In this document: positions 1 through 12,375 of the stretch, piece after piece | Layout: each line of letters starts with the position of its first letter | How positions within the stretch are numbered: the first letter of the stretch is position 1 | Program-made: the position numbers and the translations under genes | Notes under the pieces: model-generated | The model's database searches: none | The model's input: only the letters and a program-made list of their open reading frames with translations | What the model was told of the DNA's origin: nothing | Assembly: GCA_015680685.1 (NCBI GenBank) | Contig: MNCI01020885.1 | Span: 132,965 to 196,964, forward strand | DNA: 64,000 nt | Reading direction: 5' to 3' | DNA from: Gnetum montanum | Taxonomy: Eukaryota; Streptophyta; Gnetopsida; Gnetales; Gnetaceae

Positions 1-1420
1 TTCAACTTCATGGGCTCTTAGTTGGGAAAGTCTCCCTTGGGCGTAAGTCCCAAGAGTTCTTCTTGTTTCATTTTGTAGCCCATCCACGATGTGGCGAAGT
101 TGATCCTGTTTAGCGTACCCATGGCCCAAGCAACGATGTAGCAATGTATAGTAACGGGCCATGGCAGCATCCAAGGGTTCGTAAGCTCCTTGTTTCTAGC
201 CTTGGATCTACTTACGCAAGTTGGACACTTTGGAGTACATTTGATATTTGTTGTTGAACAGTTCAAGCATCGTACTCCACCTCCTGATGGTTTCTAGTTC
301 TAAGGAACGGTACTAGCTCTCTGCTTCTTTAATGAGTGTCCTTGGGAACTACTTGAGTTTCTGCCACTCATTATCAATATTTTGCAAGGCACAGGCATCG
401 TGGAATGCCTGTAAATGATGTTGAGGATCAGCGTTGTATCCCCCTTCAAAATGTGGGATACTATTTATGTCCAAACGCTTGATCCTACAATCCTTTAAAT
501 GCCTTGTGGGGATCCTAACTGCCTCTGCGATGTCTAGCATGCTTCAGGTTGCAAGTAGGGATTCATCATGATCATCTCTTTCATGAAATCTATGATGTCT
601 TCGTGGTGGTTCCCTACTCTCCCTATGTCCTTGCCCTTGTCCTAACTCCTCTTGACCTTCCTATCAAGGTCTTTCATCTTCCTTTACTTTTATCCTCCCC
701 TTTATGTTCATGGTGGCTGTGCCCAGATGTGGAAGGAGAGTGTGAATGGTGAGATGAAGGAGAAGAGGAAGGGGATCCATCGCCATGGCAATGTTTCTTA
801 CCTTCTCTTCAGTTTCTTTGGCCCCAATCGTTGTAACGATCCAAGTTTCCGTCCTTAGTGTGAGTGGTTGTTCCTACCGTGAACAGTTGGTGCTCACGGG
901 GATCAGAGCCTGTAGCATGTACAGTTGATCAAAGGCCCTGATGCCTTACCTCTTCACCATTGTGAGGAGGAGGAACATCATTTTCTAAGAAACCCATTGT
1001 GAGGGGTTCCTCATCTCCTATTTCACTATGGACATGGGGGACCTTGCCCTTCAACAATGAATGTTGGCTCTCCTACCTTTCATCCTAAATACGTTGGGCA
1101 TTTGTGGGATGATAATCCCTCGTGTCATGGTCATCCAGAATGTATTCTGCAAATAGATCCTGCATGCCAATCTGTGCTAAGGCACGGAAAAGCATGTTAG
1201 GGGAAGATCGATCTGGGGGTAACAAAATGTTACCTTGCAGATCTCTCGGCCGCAGCTGTTCATCTTGATGGAGAATAAAGGTAAAATCTGGTACATACTC
1301 ATCGGGATGAGTATATGTCACTTTAGATTGTTTAGGACATGGCTGGTCTTGGTTATGCGTATGATGTTGACTGTCTTCTGTGTTGCCCTTAGGTGAGTTA
1401 ATTTCATGAGAAGAAGCCAT
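1..1420 (-). pseudogene. Ty3-type gag, degenerate (element Z)
   Basis: Gag would form the nucleocapsid of the retrotransposon particle. The start is ATG at 1420 (MASSHEINSPK), about 120 bases after the primer site. The same MSSS/MASSH start is seen in E1, B and E3. The first open stretch of 111 codons (to 1085) is the gag N-terminus, ending near DYHPTNAQRI. A second stretch (about 549-349) carries MLDIAEAVRIPTRHLKD and FEGGYNADPQHHLQAF, the lead-in to the retrotransposon gag domain. The domain core (ETIRRWSTMLELFN, LDAA, GHGY, LRHIVDGL, TRRTLGTYAQGRL) follows down to about position 20 across several stops and frame changes. The copy is broken. Gag identity is clear by comparison with four other copies in the window. 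Confidence 0.85.
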
Positions 1421-1538
1421 TTCTATGGTGTGTAAATTTTTACCGTTAATTAATTTTTATTGATTAACTCGAAGGTTCATTGAGGCTCACAACGATATGA
1501 GTGATATCCTTTATGTTCAATTGACGTAAAAACAATTA

Positions 1539-1558
1539 GTCCCCGGCAACAGTGCCAA
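1539..1558 (-). other. Primer-binding site, tRNA-Asp type (element Z)
   Basis: Read on the minus strand this is TGGCACTGTTGCCGGGGACT, directly after the LTR end. It resembles the TGGCGCCGTTGCCGGGGA site of Athila-like Ty3 elements, complementary to a tRNA-Asp 3' end. It is the best preserved primer site in the window. Confidence 0.8.
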
Positions 1559-2520
1559 TGATGAATGGTGAGGTACCCCTACACTCAACCATACGAATAT
1601 GAGCATGTACGCGCGATCCGATCGAACTCCACAGACTAAATGCCTTAACGCCACAAGAAACACTTGGGGTTAATCATTCGTTGTCTTCCCAGGCTTGCTT
1701 GTATGTGTCACGGTGTATGGTTAAGCAAGTCTGAGGTATATGATTTTTTTGGTATTTTTCAGTTTATCTCCTAAGCTATGAGGATGAAGGGTTGAGAAAC
1801 TAACTAATTCTAACTACAACACTAAGTCCTAGCGTCAGCATCCATTCCCACTTACCGTACATATCCTAAACTGTGCAACTATGGCTACCAAATGCTAATC
1901 GTTACTGGGATCACCACACGTAACGCACGTGCTCGAAGCGGTCGTACTAAGGCACTTAACTAACCTATGTGTGACAAGAAGCCGATTCCTTGACTAGCTG
2001 TACACATCTGTAGATGCTCATAATCAAGTCATACTTGTCCCACGCTCTAGGAGGAAAGGGTTGAGAGAATCTATTCGCAATGAGCAGCCGATTCCTTGGC
2101 TAGTCGTACACATTTTTCAACGCTTGTAACCAAGTTGTACTCATGCCGCGTTACTAGGAAAGCAGTAAATAACATTAATTAAACCTATCCATGCACTGCA
2201 AGGTTTATCCACAAAGCTCGTCTTTATTGTCGTACACAACTTGTGTTCAAGTACAAAGCTGCTTGAATAAAGAACCGTTCACTTGGGGGACTCCTACTAC
2301 GGGCACATGGAAAATATTCTATCTCTGGGGTGATCAATCTGCTAGAGCTTCACTACTCTATGCCTATCTGATGGAAATGAGGGGAGTGCTGCCTCTTATT
2401 TATAGATATGGCAGCGGACCGCGATATCGCATACACGATATCATAGGGAAGGACACGATATAGAGGCAGAAGCGATATCATGTATGCGATATCGCGGCTT
2501 GTGCAATTCGCGTCTCATCA
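1559..2520 (-). repeat. 5' LTR of element Z (962 bp)
   Basis: The LTR is bounded by TGATGAATGG at the left and CGTCTCATCA at the right, the inverted ends shared by all Ty3 LTRs here. On the minus strand the U3 holds an array of GATATC-centred palindromes (about 2417-2496) and then a TATA box (TATAAATA, about 2396-2404). Downstream a block beginning CCGATTCCTTG is duplicated (near 1982 and 2088). Confidence 0.85.
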
Positions 2521-3218
2521 AACCGCGACTACCAAATGCTAATCGTTGCTGGGATCACCATGCGTAACGCACGTGCTCGAAGTGGTCGTACTGAGGCACT
2601 TAACTAGGAGGAAAGGGTTGAGAGAGTCTATCTAACCTAAGTGCGATGAGCAGCGGATTCCTTGACTAACCGTACACATCTGGGACTACCACTAGGATTA
2701 CCAAGCGTAGATCTTGAATATGCCACTAGGTTACCAAGTAGTCACACGAGATGCTTGTAATCAAGTTGTGCTCATACCGCATGTGATGAGCAGCTGATTC
2801 CTTGACTATCTGTACGCATCTTTAGATGCTCATAATCAAGTCATACTCATTCCGCATTCTAGGAGTTTAAGGGTGAGAGAGAAAATAATAAAGAAAATCC
2901 TATTCCATGCACTTCAAGGTTTATCGAAGAAGCTCGTCTCTATTTCCGTACACAACTTGTGTTTAGGTACAATGTTGCTCGAATAAAGATCTGTTCACTT
3001 TTAGGACTCCTACTGTGGGCACATGAAAAATATTCTATCTTTGGAGTGATCAAACTACCAAAGTTTCCCTACTTCTAACTCAGGATGGGAAATAAGGGAA
3101 GTGTCACCTCTTATTTATATATTTGGCAGCGGACAGGGATATCGCGTACGTGACATTGCAGGGGATGACACGATATCGCGTACGCAATATCGCGGCTCAT
3201 GCGAATCACATCTCATCA
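2521..3218 (-). repeat. Truncated LTR Y, the target of element Z
   Basis: The sequence matches Z's LTR from its middle outward, with its own GATATC array (about 3136-3195), a TATA-like site (about 3110-3122) and the terminal CATCTCATCA at 3218. The block starting GATTCCTTGACTA occurs twice (near 2654 and 2794). The rest lies beyond Z, off the left edge. The sequence after 3218 is not the polypurine motif that follows a 3' LTR in this orientation, so Y is a 5' LTR or a solo LTR. Confidence 0.75.
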
Positions 3219-3749
3219 ACAATATGTAATTTAATTTTACTATCTTATAATCATATATTTCTTTCTACACTTCTTTAATTTGTAAGGTACATTCTTTGAA
3301 AATTTCTTAGTGTATATTTGCATGTTGTGAAAACTAAAAATTTGACCATATGTGTTGTGTTGGAACCTTGAATTATTTATAATATATGTACACCTTAAGA
3401 TATATAGTCTAATTAAAACTTTATAACTCAACATTGCTCACAAGAATAGAATCTATGACTTGAAGCTTTTAAATCAAGAGTCTTACTACTAGGCTAACAA
3501 TATCTAAACATATCCCATAGGATCTAACTTATAACTTACACAGGCACAAATCACATGCTTAGTAGTGAGAAAGGCCAAAGAGAGTGTCAAAACCGTAAAA
3601 AAATCTATAATATATCAATTTCATTGGAATAAGTGGAATTTTGTTTCATAAGGTGGCTTGGAAGCCCCAAATAATTAAACTTACTTAGCATTAGATTTTG
3701 GATGATCATTCATGAATTGTTATGACATTGTCATTAATTGGATGATAAT
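3219..3749. other. AT-rich spacer between LTRs, includes a SINE-like repeat
   Basis: No gene is visible. The part around 3370-3505 is a dispersed repeat (see the SINE-like entry). The rest is AT-rich sequence I cannot assign. Confidence 0.5.
3370..3505 (-). repeat. SINE-like, tRNA-related repeat, copy 1
   Basis: On the minus strand TTAGCCTAGTAGTAAGACTC resembles a pol III A box region, followed about 35 bases on by AGATTCTATTC, a decayed GGTTCGATTCC-type B box, then GTGAGCAATGTTGAG. The stretch ATTAAAACTTTATAACT and its surroundings recur at 30760-30845. This fits a tRNA-derived SINE. No poly(A) tail or flanking duplication could be defined. Confidence 0.4.
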
Positions 3750-4587
3750 TGATGAGTGGCGTGGTACCCCTATGCCCAACCATATGAATCACAAGCGTTC
3801 ACATGCGATTTAGTTGAACTCCATAGACCTTAAGTTCTTAAGTACACTAGCTCTAAGATGTGAAATCTAATTGGAACGATCATTGTCTTCTTAGTTCCAC
3901 TTGTGAGGTGCAAGTATATGGTTAAGTGCAACTGAGGTATATGATTTTTATTATTTTATATTTTATAAGTTTAATATCCTAGAACAAGAATGAAAGGTAG
4001 AGGAATTTAATATCTAACTAATGTACTATCTAGCTAGCCTAACACAAGTACCTATTCCCACTCCTTGGACACATCTTGAATGCATGTAGCGTTGTTGGGT
4101 TTCCAAATGTTAAGCATTTTTGGGTTACCAAGTGCTACATGTATGCTCGAAGTGGTCATGCTTGTGTTCATTAACAATTGGAAATTAATTGCTTAATTAA
4201 AGTGCATTAAAGTAAAGTGCATGAATAATAAATGCATTAAAGGAAACATTAATCTATTCTCAGTGCTATAAGGAGTATCAAAAGGGCACATCTTTATTCC
4301 CATCACATTGCTATGCTTAGGTACATCAATACTTGAATAAAGGTTTGTACACACTCATACTCCTACTATGGGCACTTAGAAATGATTCTAACTCTGGAAA
4401 AAACAAACTGTAAGAGCTTTGCTATACTATGAAAAAAACTATATGAAAATCGTGAGCCCAATCGCTATATTTATAGGCTAGCATACACCCCACGATATCG
4501 GATATTCAACATTGCATCTTGGGGCTCAATATCAAGTATCTGAGATCGAGGCTCTAATATTGGAGTAGATCAAAACAAAATTCACCA
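3750..4587 (-). repeat. 3' LTR of element A (838 bp)
   Basis: It begins TGATGAGTGG at 3750 and ends TTCACCA at 4587, followed by the polypurine motif (TACCCCCATGA on the plus strand). The U3 has a decayed palindrome array (about 4490-4550) and TATA box (about 4467-4477). It is closest to the LTRs of E3 (shared TAGAGCCTC, AAGATGCAATGTTGAA, TATAAATATAGC) and clearly unlike B's LTR. Confidence 0.8.
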
Positions 4588-6538
4588 TACCCCCATGATT
4601 GAATAAAAACTCATCCTCAAGTGAAGAAGAGGAGGAAAAAGTTCCTTACAAAATATTGGATAGGTATGGAATTATTGATTGACATACAAACTAACTCAGA
4701 TAAAATAAATAGGCTCTAAGTGCCTGGGTATATGGATTACAATCTTTTAAAAAGTGGGTGTTCATGACAATAAAATTGAACACCTTGGATGAAACTAACA
4801 TCCAACTCCTCTTGGCAATTGAAGAGCAAGGGAGAAGATTCAATGATTATGAAGGATCCTCGTCACATGGTACTACCACATCATCCTTGGTGAAGGTAGT
4901 CATACTTCCAATCCACACATCCCATTGCAATCACAACAGAATCATGAATTAGTATGCAATTTGTAATGTATAGCTTTTAAGTACTTTGTCTTGCCAATGG
5001 TTACACTTTTCTAGGTTGTGATTATAGTGGATATATTTAGTTAATAGTGTAGTGGGAAGATTGAAAAGTAGGCTAAAATGGATAATAGGTCCATTATAAA
5101 ATTTGCAAAAATTCAAATAAGATAAAATGCTTGAAGAGGGTTTAAGAATTCACAACAATAAAAAGGAAATTTCATTGAAAAACATTGTGAAGATGTGCAC
5201 AATTGGATATCATTGATGGGGAATGCAAAATGATTTGATTGTAAGAATGTTTAATGATAAGGAACTTAACTAACCCAACCAAAAGATATGTAAGTGGATC
5301 CTTCCCAAAGCAAGCATAGAAATTTTTATTGTCCTTTGATAACATCAAACCGAGGAGTTTGTGGGTGATTAATGGTTATAGAAAGTTAAATATAAAAACC
5401 TAGAAGAAACTACCTAAGAATTTTAACAAATCAAACCAAGACATCAAACAAAAATATGAAATTGGTAGTGAGGTGAGACATGGAAAGCATAGATGGATGA
5501 GAGAGGAAGTGGAATGAAGTTCCTAATTAAGGTCACATGAAGTCCCTTATGGATTTTTTGGTTAAATGACTTAATAAAATTCATCCTTAGTCTAGACCAA
5601 AATCAACCACGTTCAGTGACTTTGCATCACCATTCTAAAACTAGTCCATCCCCTTGAGACACAAGAGCGCTCCCACAGAACAACCACCATTCCTTATCAG
5701 AGAAGAAGAGAGAAGTAGGAAGTGAGAAAGGGCCTTAGTTAGAGGGGACCTTTAGGCATGGGTAACATCTCTTTCTTGTCCCATAACCAGTGCTTATAGC
5801 CTGTATATTTTGTCTAAGGGGTGTGCTTTCAATTCCCATTGTTTTTTTTTTTTTGTTTTTTTTTATTTCTTTTTTCTAAATGGAAACCACACCATGCAAA
5901 GACTTATTCAACTTCCTATTTATTGGTAGACATGGAACAATAAGAAATCCACGAAAACACACATGCACCCAAGTAAGAAGAAAGTTATAAAGAATATCAA
6001 ATCCCCTTGAAGTCACACCTTGTTCAGACCTTTGAATCATTTTCCAATTCAAAAACTACTATAGTCACAAGTTCATTAAAGTTTTATTAATGAAAAAGGG
6101 ACTATACATTTCTAGAACAAGGAAAACCATAGATTTTATGGATGGGTGGATGTTGTGGACTCATTGCCTATTACATAGAAAAGAAACCATGTCTTAATCA
6201 TCAGTAACAAAATTCAAAGCTAGAATCTAGACACCAACAATCAAATAACCAAATAGCACATGCCCACATCAATTAAATCAAATTGTACCCAAGTGGCAAT
6301 AAGGCATGACATTATTAAAACACAATAAGAAAATCACATTCAAATAAAGGGAAATATATAAGAAATTGTAAAATAGTTAAGAAAAATAAAATGTACTAAC
6401 AATGCTGTAAAACAAAAATTTTGAAAAAAATAATAATGTAAAAATAAAAAGATGGAAGATAAATAATGTGTTAAACAAAAATATAAAAAACTGAGGAGCC
6501 ACTTATATAGTTAGCATAGATGGCCATCTCCCCCATGA
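4588..6538 (-). other. 3' noncoding spacer of element A
   Basis: This 1.95-kb region lies between the end of integrase and the 3' LTR. It starts and ends at copies of the TCATGGGGG motif (6530-6538 and 4590-4598, minus strand). It holds two noncoding blocks shared by all six Ty3 elements: GTGTGACTTCAAGGGGAT (about 6000-6021) and the GGAAGGATCCACTTAC-type block (about 5291-5315). There is no accessory ORF. A poly-T run lies at about 5841-5865. Confidence 0.7.
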
Positions 6539-6544
6539 CTAACT

Positions 6545-7830
6545 TGAAAGGAGAAGATTCAAAATATTGAGCATGATTGTCCATTCAATGAGGTGTTTAT
6601 TACATTAGCTTGCTTAGGCTCATAGAAAGGTTTTATTTGTTGTATGTTGACGAGCTGTTTCTTATCTAGGCTCTCAAGTTTGTAGATCATCATGGTTCCA
6701 GGAGAAAAATTTTCATAAATGATATAAGGTCCTTCCTTCAACATCTGAAAATTAGTTTGTTGAGGTACATGTGTGGGGTTCAAATAGAGAACCTTATCTC
6801 CTAGTTAAAGTTTGACTTTCCTAATTCTAAGGTCGTGACACTTTTTGTTGAATGTCTTATCTAACTGGTTAGATGAGAAGGTGACTAATCAGTTTTTGTC
6901 TAGTAAGTTGAGATTCATTAATATTTCTTTTTGTGCTAGACTCAAGTCAAGGTTAAGGTCATAGGCTATTGAAAGTTTACAGAGCTCAAATTGAATAGGA
7001 AGTATTGGTAATTTTTCGTAGACTAGCTCATAGGGAGAATAGCCTATAGGAAGTTTCCATGTTGAGTGGTAGGCCCAAAGGGCATTGTTGAGTTTCATGC
7101 TCCAATCCTTCTTATATTTGCTGATAGTTCTTGTTAGAATATTTGTGATTTTTCTATTGGTAACCTTAGCTTGAACATTGGGTTGGGGATGGTAAGATGT
7201 TGTGAGTTTATGTTCAACCCCCAAGTGTTGCATAAGCTTCCAAAAGGTAGTGCCTATAAAGTGAGTTCCATTATCAAAAATTAATGCACATGACAAACCA
7301 AACCTATTTACAACATTTTGTTGTACAAACTAAGCAGCAATAGAAGATGTATAGTTGGTGATGGCTACTACTTCTACCCATTTCATACAATACCTAACAA
7401 TGACTATGATGTATGCCTTTCCATTTGACATAGGTGCAATGAGACCCATGAAATCGATGCCCTAGATGTCAAAGGATTCTAGTGTTTGAATCCATTGTTG
7501 AGGTCCGTCCATTTGAGTAGTCATTCCACCATCCTGTTGGCATTGTTTACAAGAGTGGACATATTGATGAGTATCCCTAAAGATTTTTGGCCAATAGTAC
7601 CCTACCATCAAGATTTTAATGATCATACATCACCCAACCTAGTGGCCTCCACAAGGAGCCTCATGATTATCTTGGAGAATGTGCAATTGATCAGCATTAG
7701 GGACACACCATTGGACTAGGTCATCGGTGCATACCTTCTAGAGGTATCCATTAATCTCCATGAAATGTTTCACCTGGTGAAGAAACTATTGTTTCTTCTA
7801 GTGGTCTAACCCTTGTGGCATCTCTTGAGT
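6545..7830 (-). pseudogene. Ty3-type integrase, degenerate (element A)
   Basis: Integrase would join the element's cDNA to host DNA. On the minus strand, in order: a zinc-binding remnant (Cys-x2-Cys, SCKQCQ, near 7530-7560), the core start (MGLIAPMSNGKAY, about 7450), ALIFDNGTHF with the second catalytic Asp (about 7265), SYHPQPNVQAKVTN, LWAYHSTWKLPIGYSPYELVY and a C-terminal part ending PFYEPKQANVI. The catalytic Glu expected after GQ(A) is Lys (codon AAG, 7165-7167). Several stops break the frame; the longest open piece is 135 codons (7296-6889). Confidence 0.85.
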
Positions 7831-8815
7831 GAGAAGATAAGTGAGAATGCTATCATACCATTTAGGTTTATTGGGAAATTATTGAATTATAGCCTTGAAA
7901 AAGAGAAGTTCATTAAGAAACAAATTAGATAGTGAGCTTTCCTTCTCTTTGTTGTTCCATATTAACTGAGAAAAGTGATCAATAACTACATTCTCACTAC
8001 CTATTCAATCTACCATTGTAAGATTAAATTCTTGTAAGATCACCAACCACTATATGACATGGGGGCTCATCATTGTCTTGTTCATTAGAAAGTAGATGGC
8101 ACTATAGTCCATGTGCACAAATAGATGGTATCCAAGCACATAATGCTTGAACTTCTCTATAGTGAAGACCACTATCATTAATTATATTTTTGTGATCATG
8201 TAGTTCAGTTGTGCATCCATAATGCTTTGGCTTGCATAGGATGTAATATGGACATTTCTTGTCATCCATCTATGTAATCACAACTCCCAAGATGTAATTT
8301 GATGCATCTATCATGACATGAAATGGTATGGACTAGTTGAGTGCTTGTAGAATTAGAGTTTCTACAAGATTTTCCTTTAGTTACTAGAATGCTTTTTACA
8401 TTTCGTGGTCCAGACAAATGGGGCATCTTTCTTTGTCAGCTCAACCAACAGTTTTGCAATCTTAGAGAAATTCTCTATGAATTATTGGTAGTAGCTAGTA
8501 CGTCCAAGAAATGATCAAACATTTTTGATGATTTTTGGCTAGCGGATAATTCCTTAGATGATCCTTATTTTCTCAAGGTCTACCTCAATTCCTACTTATG
8601 ATATTCGGTGCCCCAATATAATGTCTTTCTAGACTATTAGATGAATCTTCTACCAATTGATCTGCAAGCTAGTTTCAACACATTGTTTCAATAATTACTC
8701 AAGGCAATTTAGGGCTTACTCAAATGTAGCTCCATAGGTGGAGAAGTCATCCATGAGGACTTCCACACAACTATTGATTTGCTATTAAAAAATTCTCAAG
8801 GGTAGTGTGGGCCTC
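7831..8815 (-). pseudogene. RT (C-terminal part) and RNase H, degenerate (element A)
   Basis: Read on the minus strand from 8815. The catalytic LMDD box is intact at 8746-8754, followed by the RT thumb and connection (LGRTSYYQ, FSKIAKLLVE, TKKDAP) and the RNase H-like part (YYIHYASQSIMDAQLN, YVLGYHLF, DYSAIYFLMN). The sequence enters RT in mid-domain: alignment to B's RT stops near 8810, and a piece of the accessory ORF lies upstream. Stops are frequent. Confidence 0.8.
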
Positions 8816-9780
8816 CAACGTTGTTTCATGAATGGTGGTGGAGGTGGTGATCACTACTCCTCTTCCTAGATGACTTTAACAAACACCTTGTCCTTCATCA
8901 TCTCCATCCAAAAAGTGGATGGAGCACATTAGATAGCTTCATTTGTATAGCAGGTTATGCCTTCCCTCTTGCATAATTTCTAAATGAGGCATGGGAAGGG
9001 GAGTTCCTTTCTTCCACATTCATTTTTTTAAAATTTTCTTTTCTATCTTAAGATAGATAAGCTATGGAAGACTGCTTGGGAATCTACAACTTAGAGTGGC
9101 ACATGCATGAGTGGAGAAGGATGTGATCTTGCTTGGCCTCATTGTTGGATTAAGGTAAAAGGTCGTAATCTTAAAATATGCACATTTTATCTTCGTGAGC
9201 ACACCAAACTCCTTACGATCAACTCCATAACACTGCTACATCCATTTCTTCTTGATGCTAGGATTTGCTTGCATGGAAATTTCAGTAAGGTTTGCCTCAA
9301 TTTTTGGTAACCCAAGGGCCTCTATGATAGCTTTTATCAAGTAGGACACTAATATGTCCTTGATTTTGACCATTGAGTTGGCCTACCTATTATTCTAGAA
9401 TGAGTATGTTTCTCCCACGTATCACTTTCTATTGGAAGTTATTGTGGGCCACATGGAAGAGTTTTGTAGTTGAGCTTTAACTTCTAGTGATGCAAACTCT
9501 AAGAAAGGTCCAAAGTTTAATTCTTGAAGCATGGATTTTTGGACCTTCTTATTCATGATCTACCTAAGGAAGGCTTCCATCAAGGTAACCTCAAGGGTTG
9601 GTCTAGGTCCAAGTGGCTCATCTTGGCGAGACTATTTTGTTACAGTAGCTTCTTCATCAATATGTCAGATAGATTCCACTTTGGGCTCCTCCCAAAGAGG
9701 TCCCATTACATGGATCTTTGCTTGTTCATGGGGCTATTATTGATCCCTTCTAGTTCTTGATTATTTATCCCTTTGTTGGG
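8816..9780 (-). pseudogene. N-terminal part of the Ty3 accessory ORF (ORF3) of element B
   Basis: On the minus strand this reads as a decayed homologue of the E4 accessory ORF (50334 onward). YVGETYSF near 9420 matches YLGETYLF in E4. Further matches are IIEALGLPK against ILEVLNLPN and EFGVLTKIKCAYFKITTFYL against AFGELTMEERFYFKIETYHL. It ends abruptly near 8815, where RT of another element begins, so the coiled-coil part and 3' LTR of B are missing. N-terminal sequence above about 9700 is too diverged to follow. Recognition rests only on the homologues in the window. Confidence 0.7.
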
Positions 9781-10849
9781 ATGGCCCTCCTTCCTACGTA
9801 TGTGACGAGCCAAGAAAAATTTGATGCTAGATACCTTTAAAATTTATTTTCTTTTTTCTATTTTATAGATTGTCACCTCGTCTATGACTGACCCATGAGT
9901 CATATCCCATGGAGGAATGATTAAAAAGTCAAAGAAATCATCAAGACAATAAATAGTTAGAATTGAATCTAATTAAATTCCATACTTATGCTTATCAGTC
10001 ATAAGTAAAATTATAAACCTTTATCCTAACTTCTAATCATAAGTTCAAGAATAAAGATTTATAATTAAATTAAATTGAAATTATAAATAATAATCGAAGA
10101 TCATAAAGGAGACTTTCCTAAATTGCAATTCTGCCTTGCTATCTCCATAATGCGACAATTTTGATTGTGAATTACAAGAATTTCCACAAGGCTCAACAAG
10201 TCTTCAAAAAAAAATCTCAAGAATAATTAATTCCAATGTGATATGGAATTTACTGGTATTAATTGCTCATTTCCTATTTTCTCAAAAGAAATGTTTTTTT
10301 TTATGTGTATCCATAATTGATTTTTTCCTTTTCTTCTTGGTGCCTAATGAATGCCTTATTTATACTGCAACAAGGTTTAAAAATAAATATTATAATAATA
10401 TATGGGTATTGCAAAACCCAATACTAATCCATTAAAATTAGTACTACTGCTAATCTTGACTTTCTAATGTTTTAAATTAATATGGATTCTCAAGGAAGAG
10501 ACAAAATAGGTGTATGTGATGCTCTACGCATTCATCCAAGAAGAAGGTTTGAGTTGAGCTGATGGAGAATCTGGTAAAAAAGCATGCATAGTAGCATCAG
10601 TTGGTGTATGCTTTGCTTGATTCTCTTATCATTTGCAAAATTCTCTATGACGGCCTTCACTGGCGCCTTATCCTCATCAATTGCCACCATGCCATTGCTT
10701 GTACTAATGTTTAAAAATAAGTATTTTAATAATAAATGGATATGGAAGAATTTGATACCAATCCATTATTTTTGGTGTAAGTGCCGAATCTAGCAGTCTT
10801 GTTATCATGAATTTTCCAAAAATGGTGGGAGAGATGTTGCAAAATGAAG
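9781..10849. other. Unassigned sequence inside element B
   Basis: No recognisable protein is encoded. Two related copies of an about 65-bp AT-rich segment lie at about 10372-10437 and 10706-10771 (shared TTTAAAAATAA and ACCAATCCATTA-like parts). A TATA-like string (GTATAAATAAGG on the minus strand, about 10351-10362) lies between them. It sits where the internal promoter-like module occurs in E4 and M2, but no palindrome array is evident. Confidence 0.4.
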
Positions 10850-12375
10850 AAGATAACTTAGACAACTCGCAACCAGCAAAATTCCAAGAACATCATCGTT
10901 GTCATTATTATTTGATGATGGTGATGGTGATGGTGGTAGGTTCAAATCTAGTAGCAACAACCTACATTTTTCTCGATTCTTGAATTTCCACCTCAGTCAC
11001 AAAGAAATTAGATAATTATGAGATAATGAAATTTTATTAGAGAAAATGCCTTAAGGAGTGCATAGTTAGATGCAATCAATGAAGGGCACAAAATGTTTGA
11101 TTACCAAAATGCCTAAAGATAAGGAACTTAAATACCCTAACCAAGAGATATGCAAGTGGATCCTCACCATATCAGGTTCATGCCACTTTTTTTGCCCTTG
11201 CATAACCTTAACTAAGGACCAAATCTAGAAGAACCTACCTAAGAATTTCAACACATCAAACTAAGGCATTGAACAAGACATGAAAATTGGCAGTGAGGTG
11301 AATGATGGAAAGCATTATTGGATGATAAAGAAGATGAGATGGAATCCCAAATTCTGGTTACATGAAGTCCCTTGTGGATCTTATGATTAAATGATCCAAT
11401 AAAGTCCATCCTTAGTCTAGATCAAAACCAGCCACTTTTAGTGACTTCACATTGTCACTCTAAGACTAGACCATCCCCTTGAGATACAAGAATGCTTCCA
11501 TAGTTTAATCACAATTCCTTATTTGAGAAGAAAAGAGAAGTAGGAAGTGAGAAAGGGCCTTAGTTAGAGGGAACCCTAAGGCATGGGTAACATGTCTTTC
11601 TAGTCCCATAACTAGTGTTTGTAGCCCATTATTTTTTCTAAGGGGTGTGCTTTGAATTCTCATCATGGTTTTTTTTTAATTTTATGTTTTTATGGATTTT
11701 TGGATGGGAACCACATCATGCAAAGACTTATTAACTTCCTGTTATTGGTTGACATAGAATGGAAAGAAATCCATGAAAACACAATTACACTAAAGTAAGT
11801 AGAAAGGCACAAATGGTATCAAATCCCCTTGAAGTCACACCCTTTCAAACCTTTTAATTTTTCCCAAGTTTGAAAACTACCAATGTCACAAGTTCATTAA
11901 AGTTTTATTAATGAAAAAGGGACCTCATACTTCCAAAACTAGAAATACCATAGAGTTGGTGGATGTGTGGATGATGTGGACTTAGTAGCATTTCCATGAA
12001 AAAGAAACTTGTCTTAGTCATCAGTTATGAAAATTCAAAAATAGAAACTAGACATTAGTAATCAAAAACATTAAGTACAAACCACCATTAGTAAAGAACT
12101 ACAACATCATTATGTCCTATTGGAAATAAAGCATTTTATTAGAAAACAAGAAAAATTCACACCAAAAAGAAAGTAAAATATAAAAAAATTGAAAAATATT
12201 CAAGAAAGATAAAACACACTAATGATGTTGTAAAGCAAAAAAATGGAAAAATAATTGTAAAACAAAAAGGTGTAAAAACAAAGAAAGTGTAAAACAAAAA
12301 AGCATAAAATAAAAAAAAGTAGAGAAATTGAGGAGCCACTGATATGGTTAGCATGGATGGTGATCTTCCCCATGA
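10850..12375 (-). other. 3' noncoding spacer of element B
   Basis: The region is homologous to A's spacer. It has the conserved blocks at about 11821-11843 (GTGTGACTTCAAGGGGAT, minus strand) and about 11150-11172, and the TCATGGGG motif at 12368-12375 directly after integrase. Long A-rich/T-rich runs occur at 12130-12330. No ORF of note. Confidence 0.65.

Larger units (their letters stand above)
1..2520 (-). mobile_element. Element Z: 5' part of a Ty3-type LTR retrotransposon
   Basis: On the minus strand the order is LTR (2520 to 1559), primer-binding site, then gag running off the left edge. It is the 5' end of an element whose pol and 3' LTR lie outside the window. Its outer LTR end at 2520 abuts the middle of another LTR (Y), so Z was inserted into Y. 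The family matches E1 by LTR and gag sequence. The other target-site copy is off the window. Confidence 0.85.

Noticed and set aside
2417-2496. GATATC repeats as a CRISPR array or satellite
   Set aside because: Words are short, variable and always sit in LTR U3 regions before a TATA box; there are no unique spacers and the context is a plant retrotransposon.
9107-9760. Plus-strand frames of 67-78 codons near 9.1-9.8 kb as genes
   Set aside because: The minus strand aligns with ORF3 of E4 and M2, so the plus-strand frames are shadows.
12130-12354. Phe-rich 65-codon minus-strand frame and the T-rich spacer repeats as a membrane protein
   Set aside because: It arises from A/T runs of the 3' spacer; the same runs in E1, E3 and E4 have unrelated frames.
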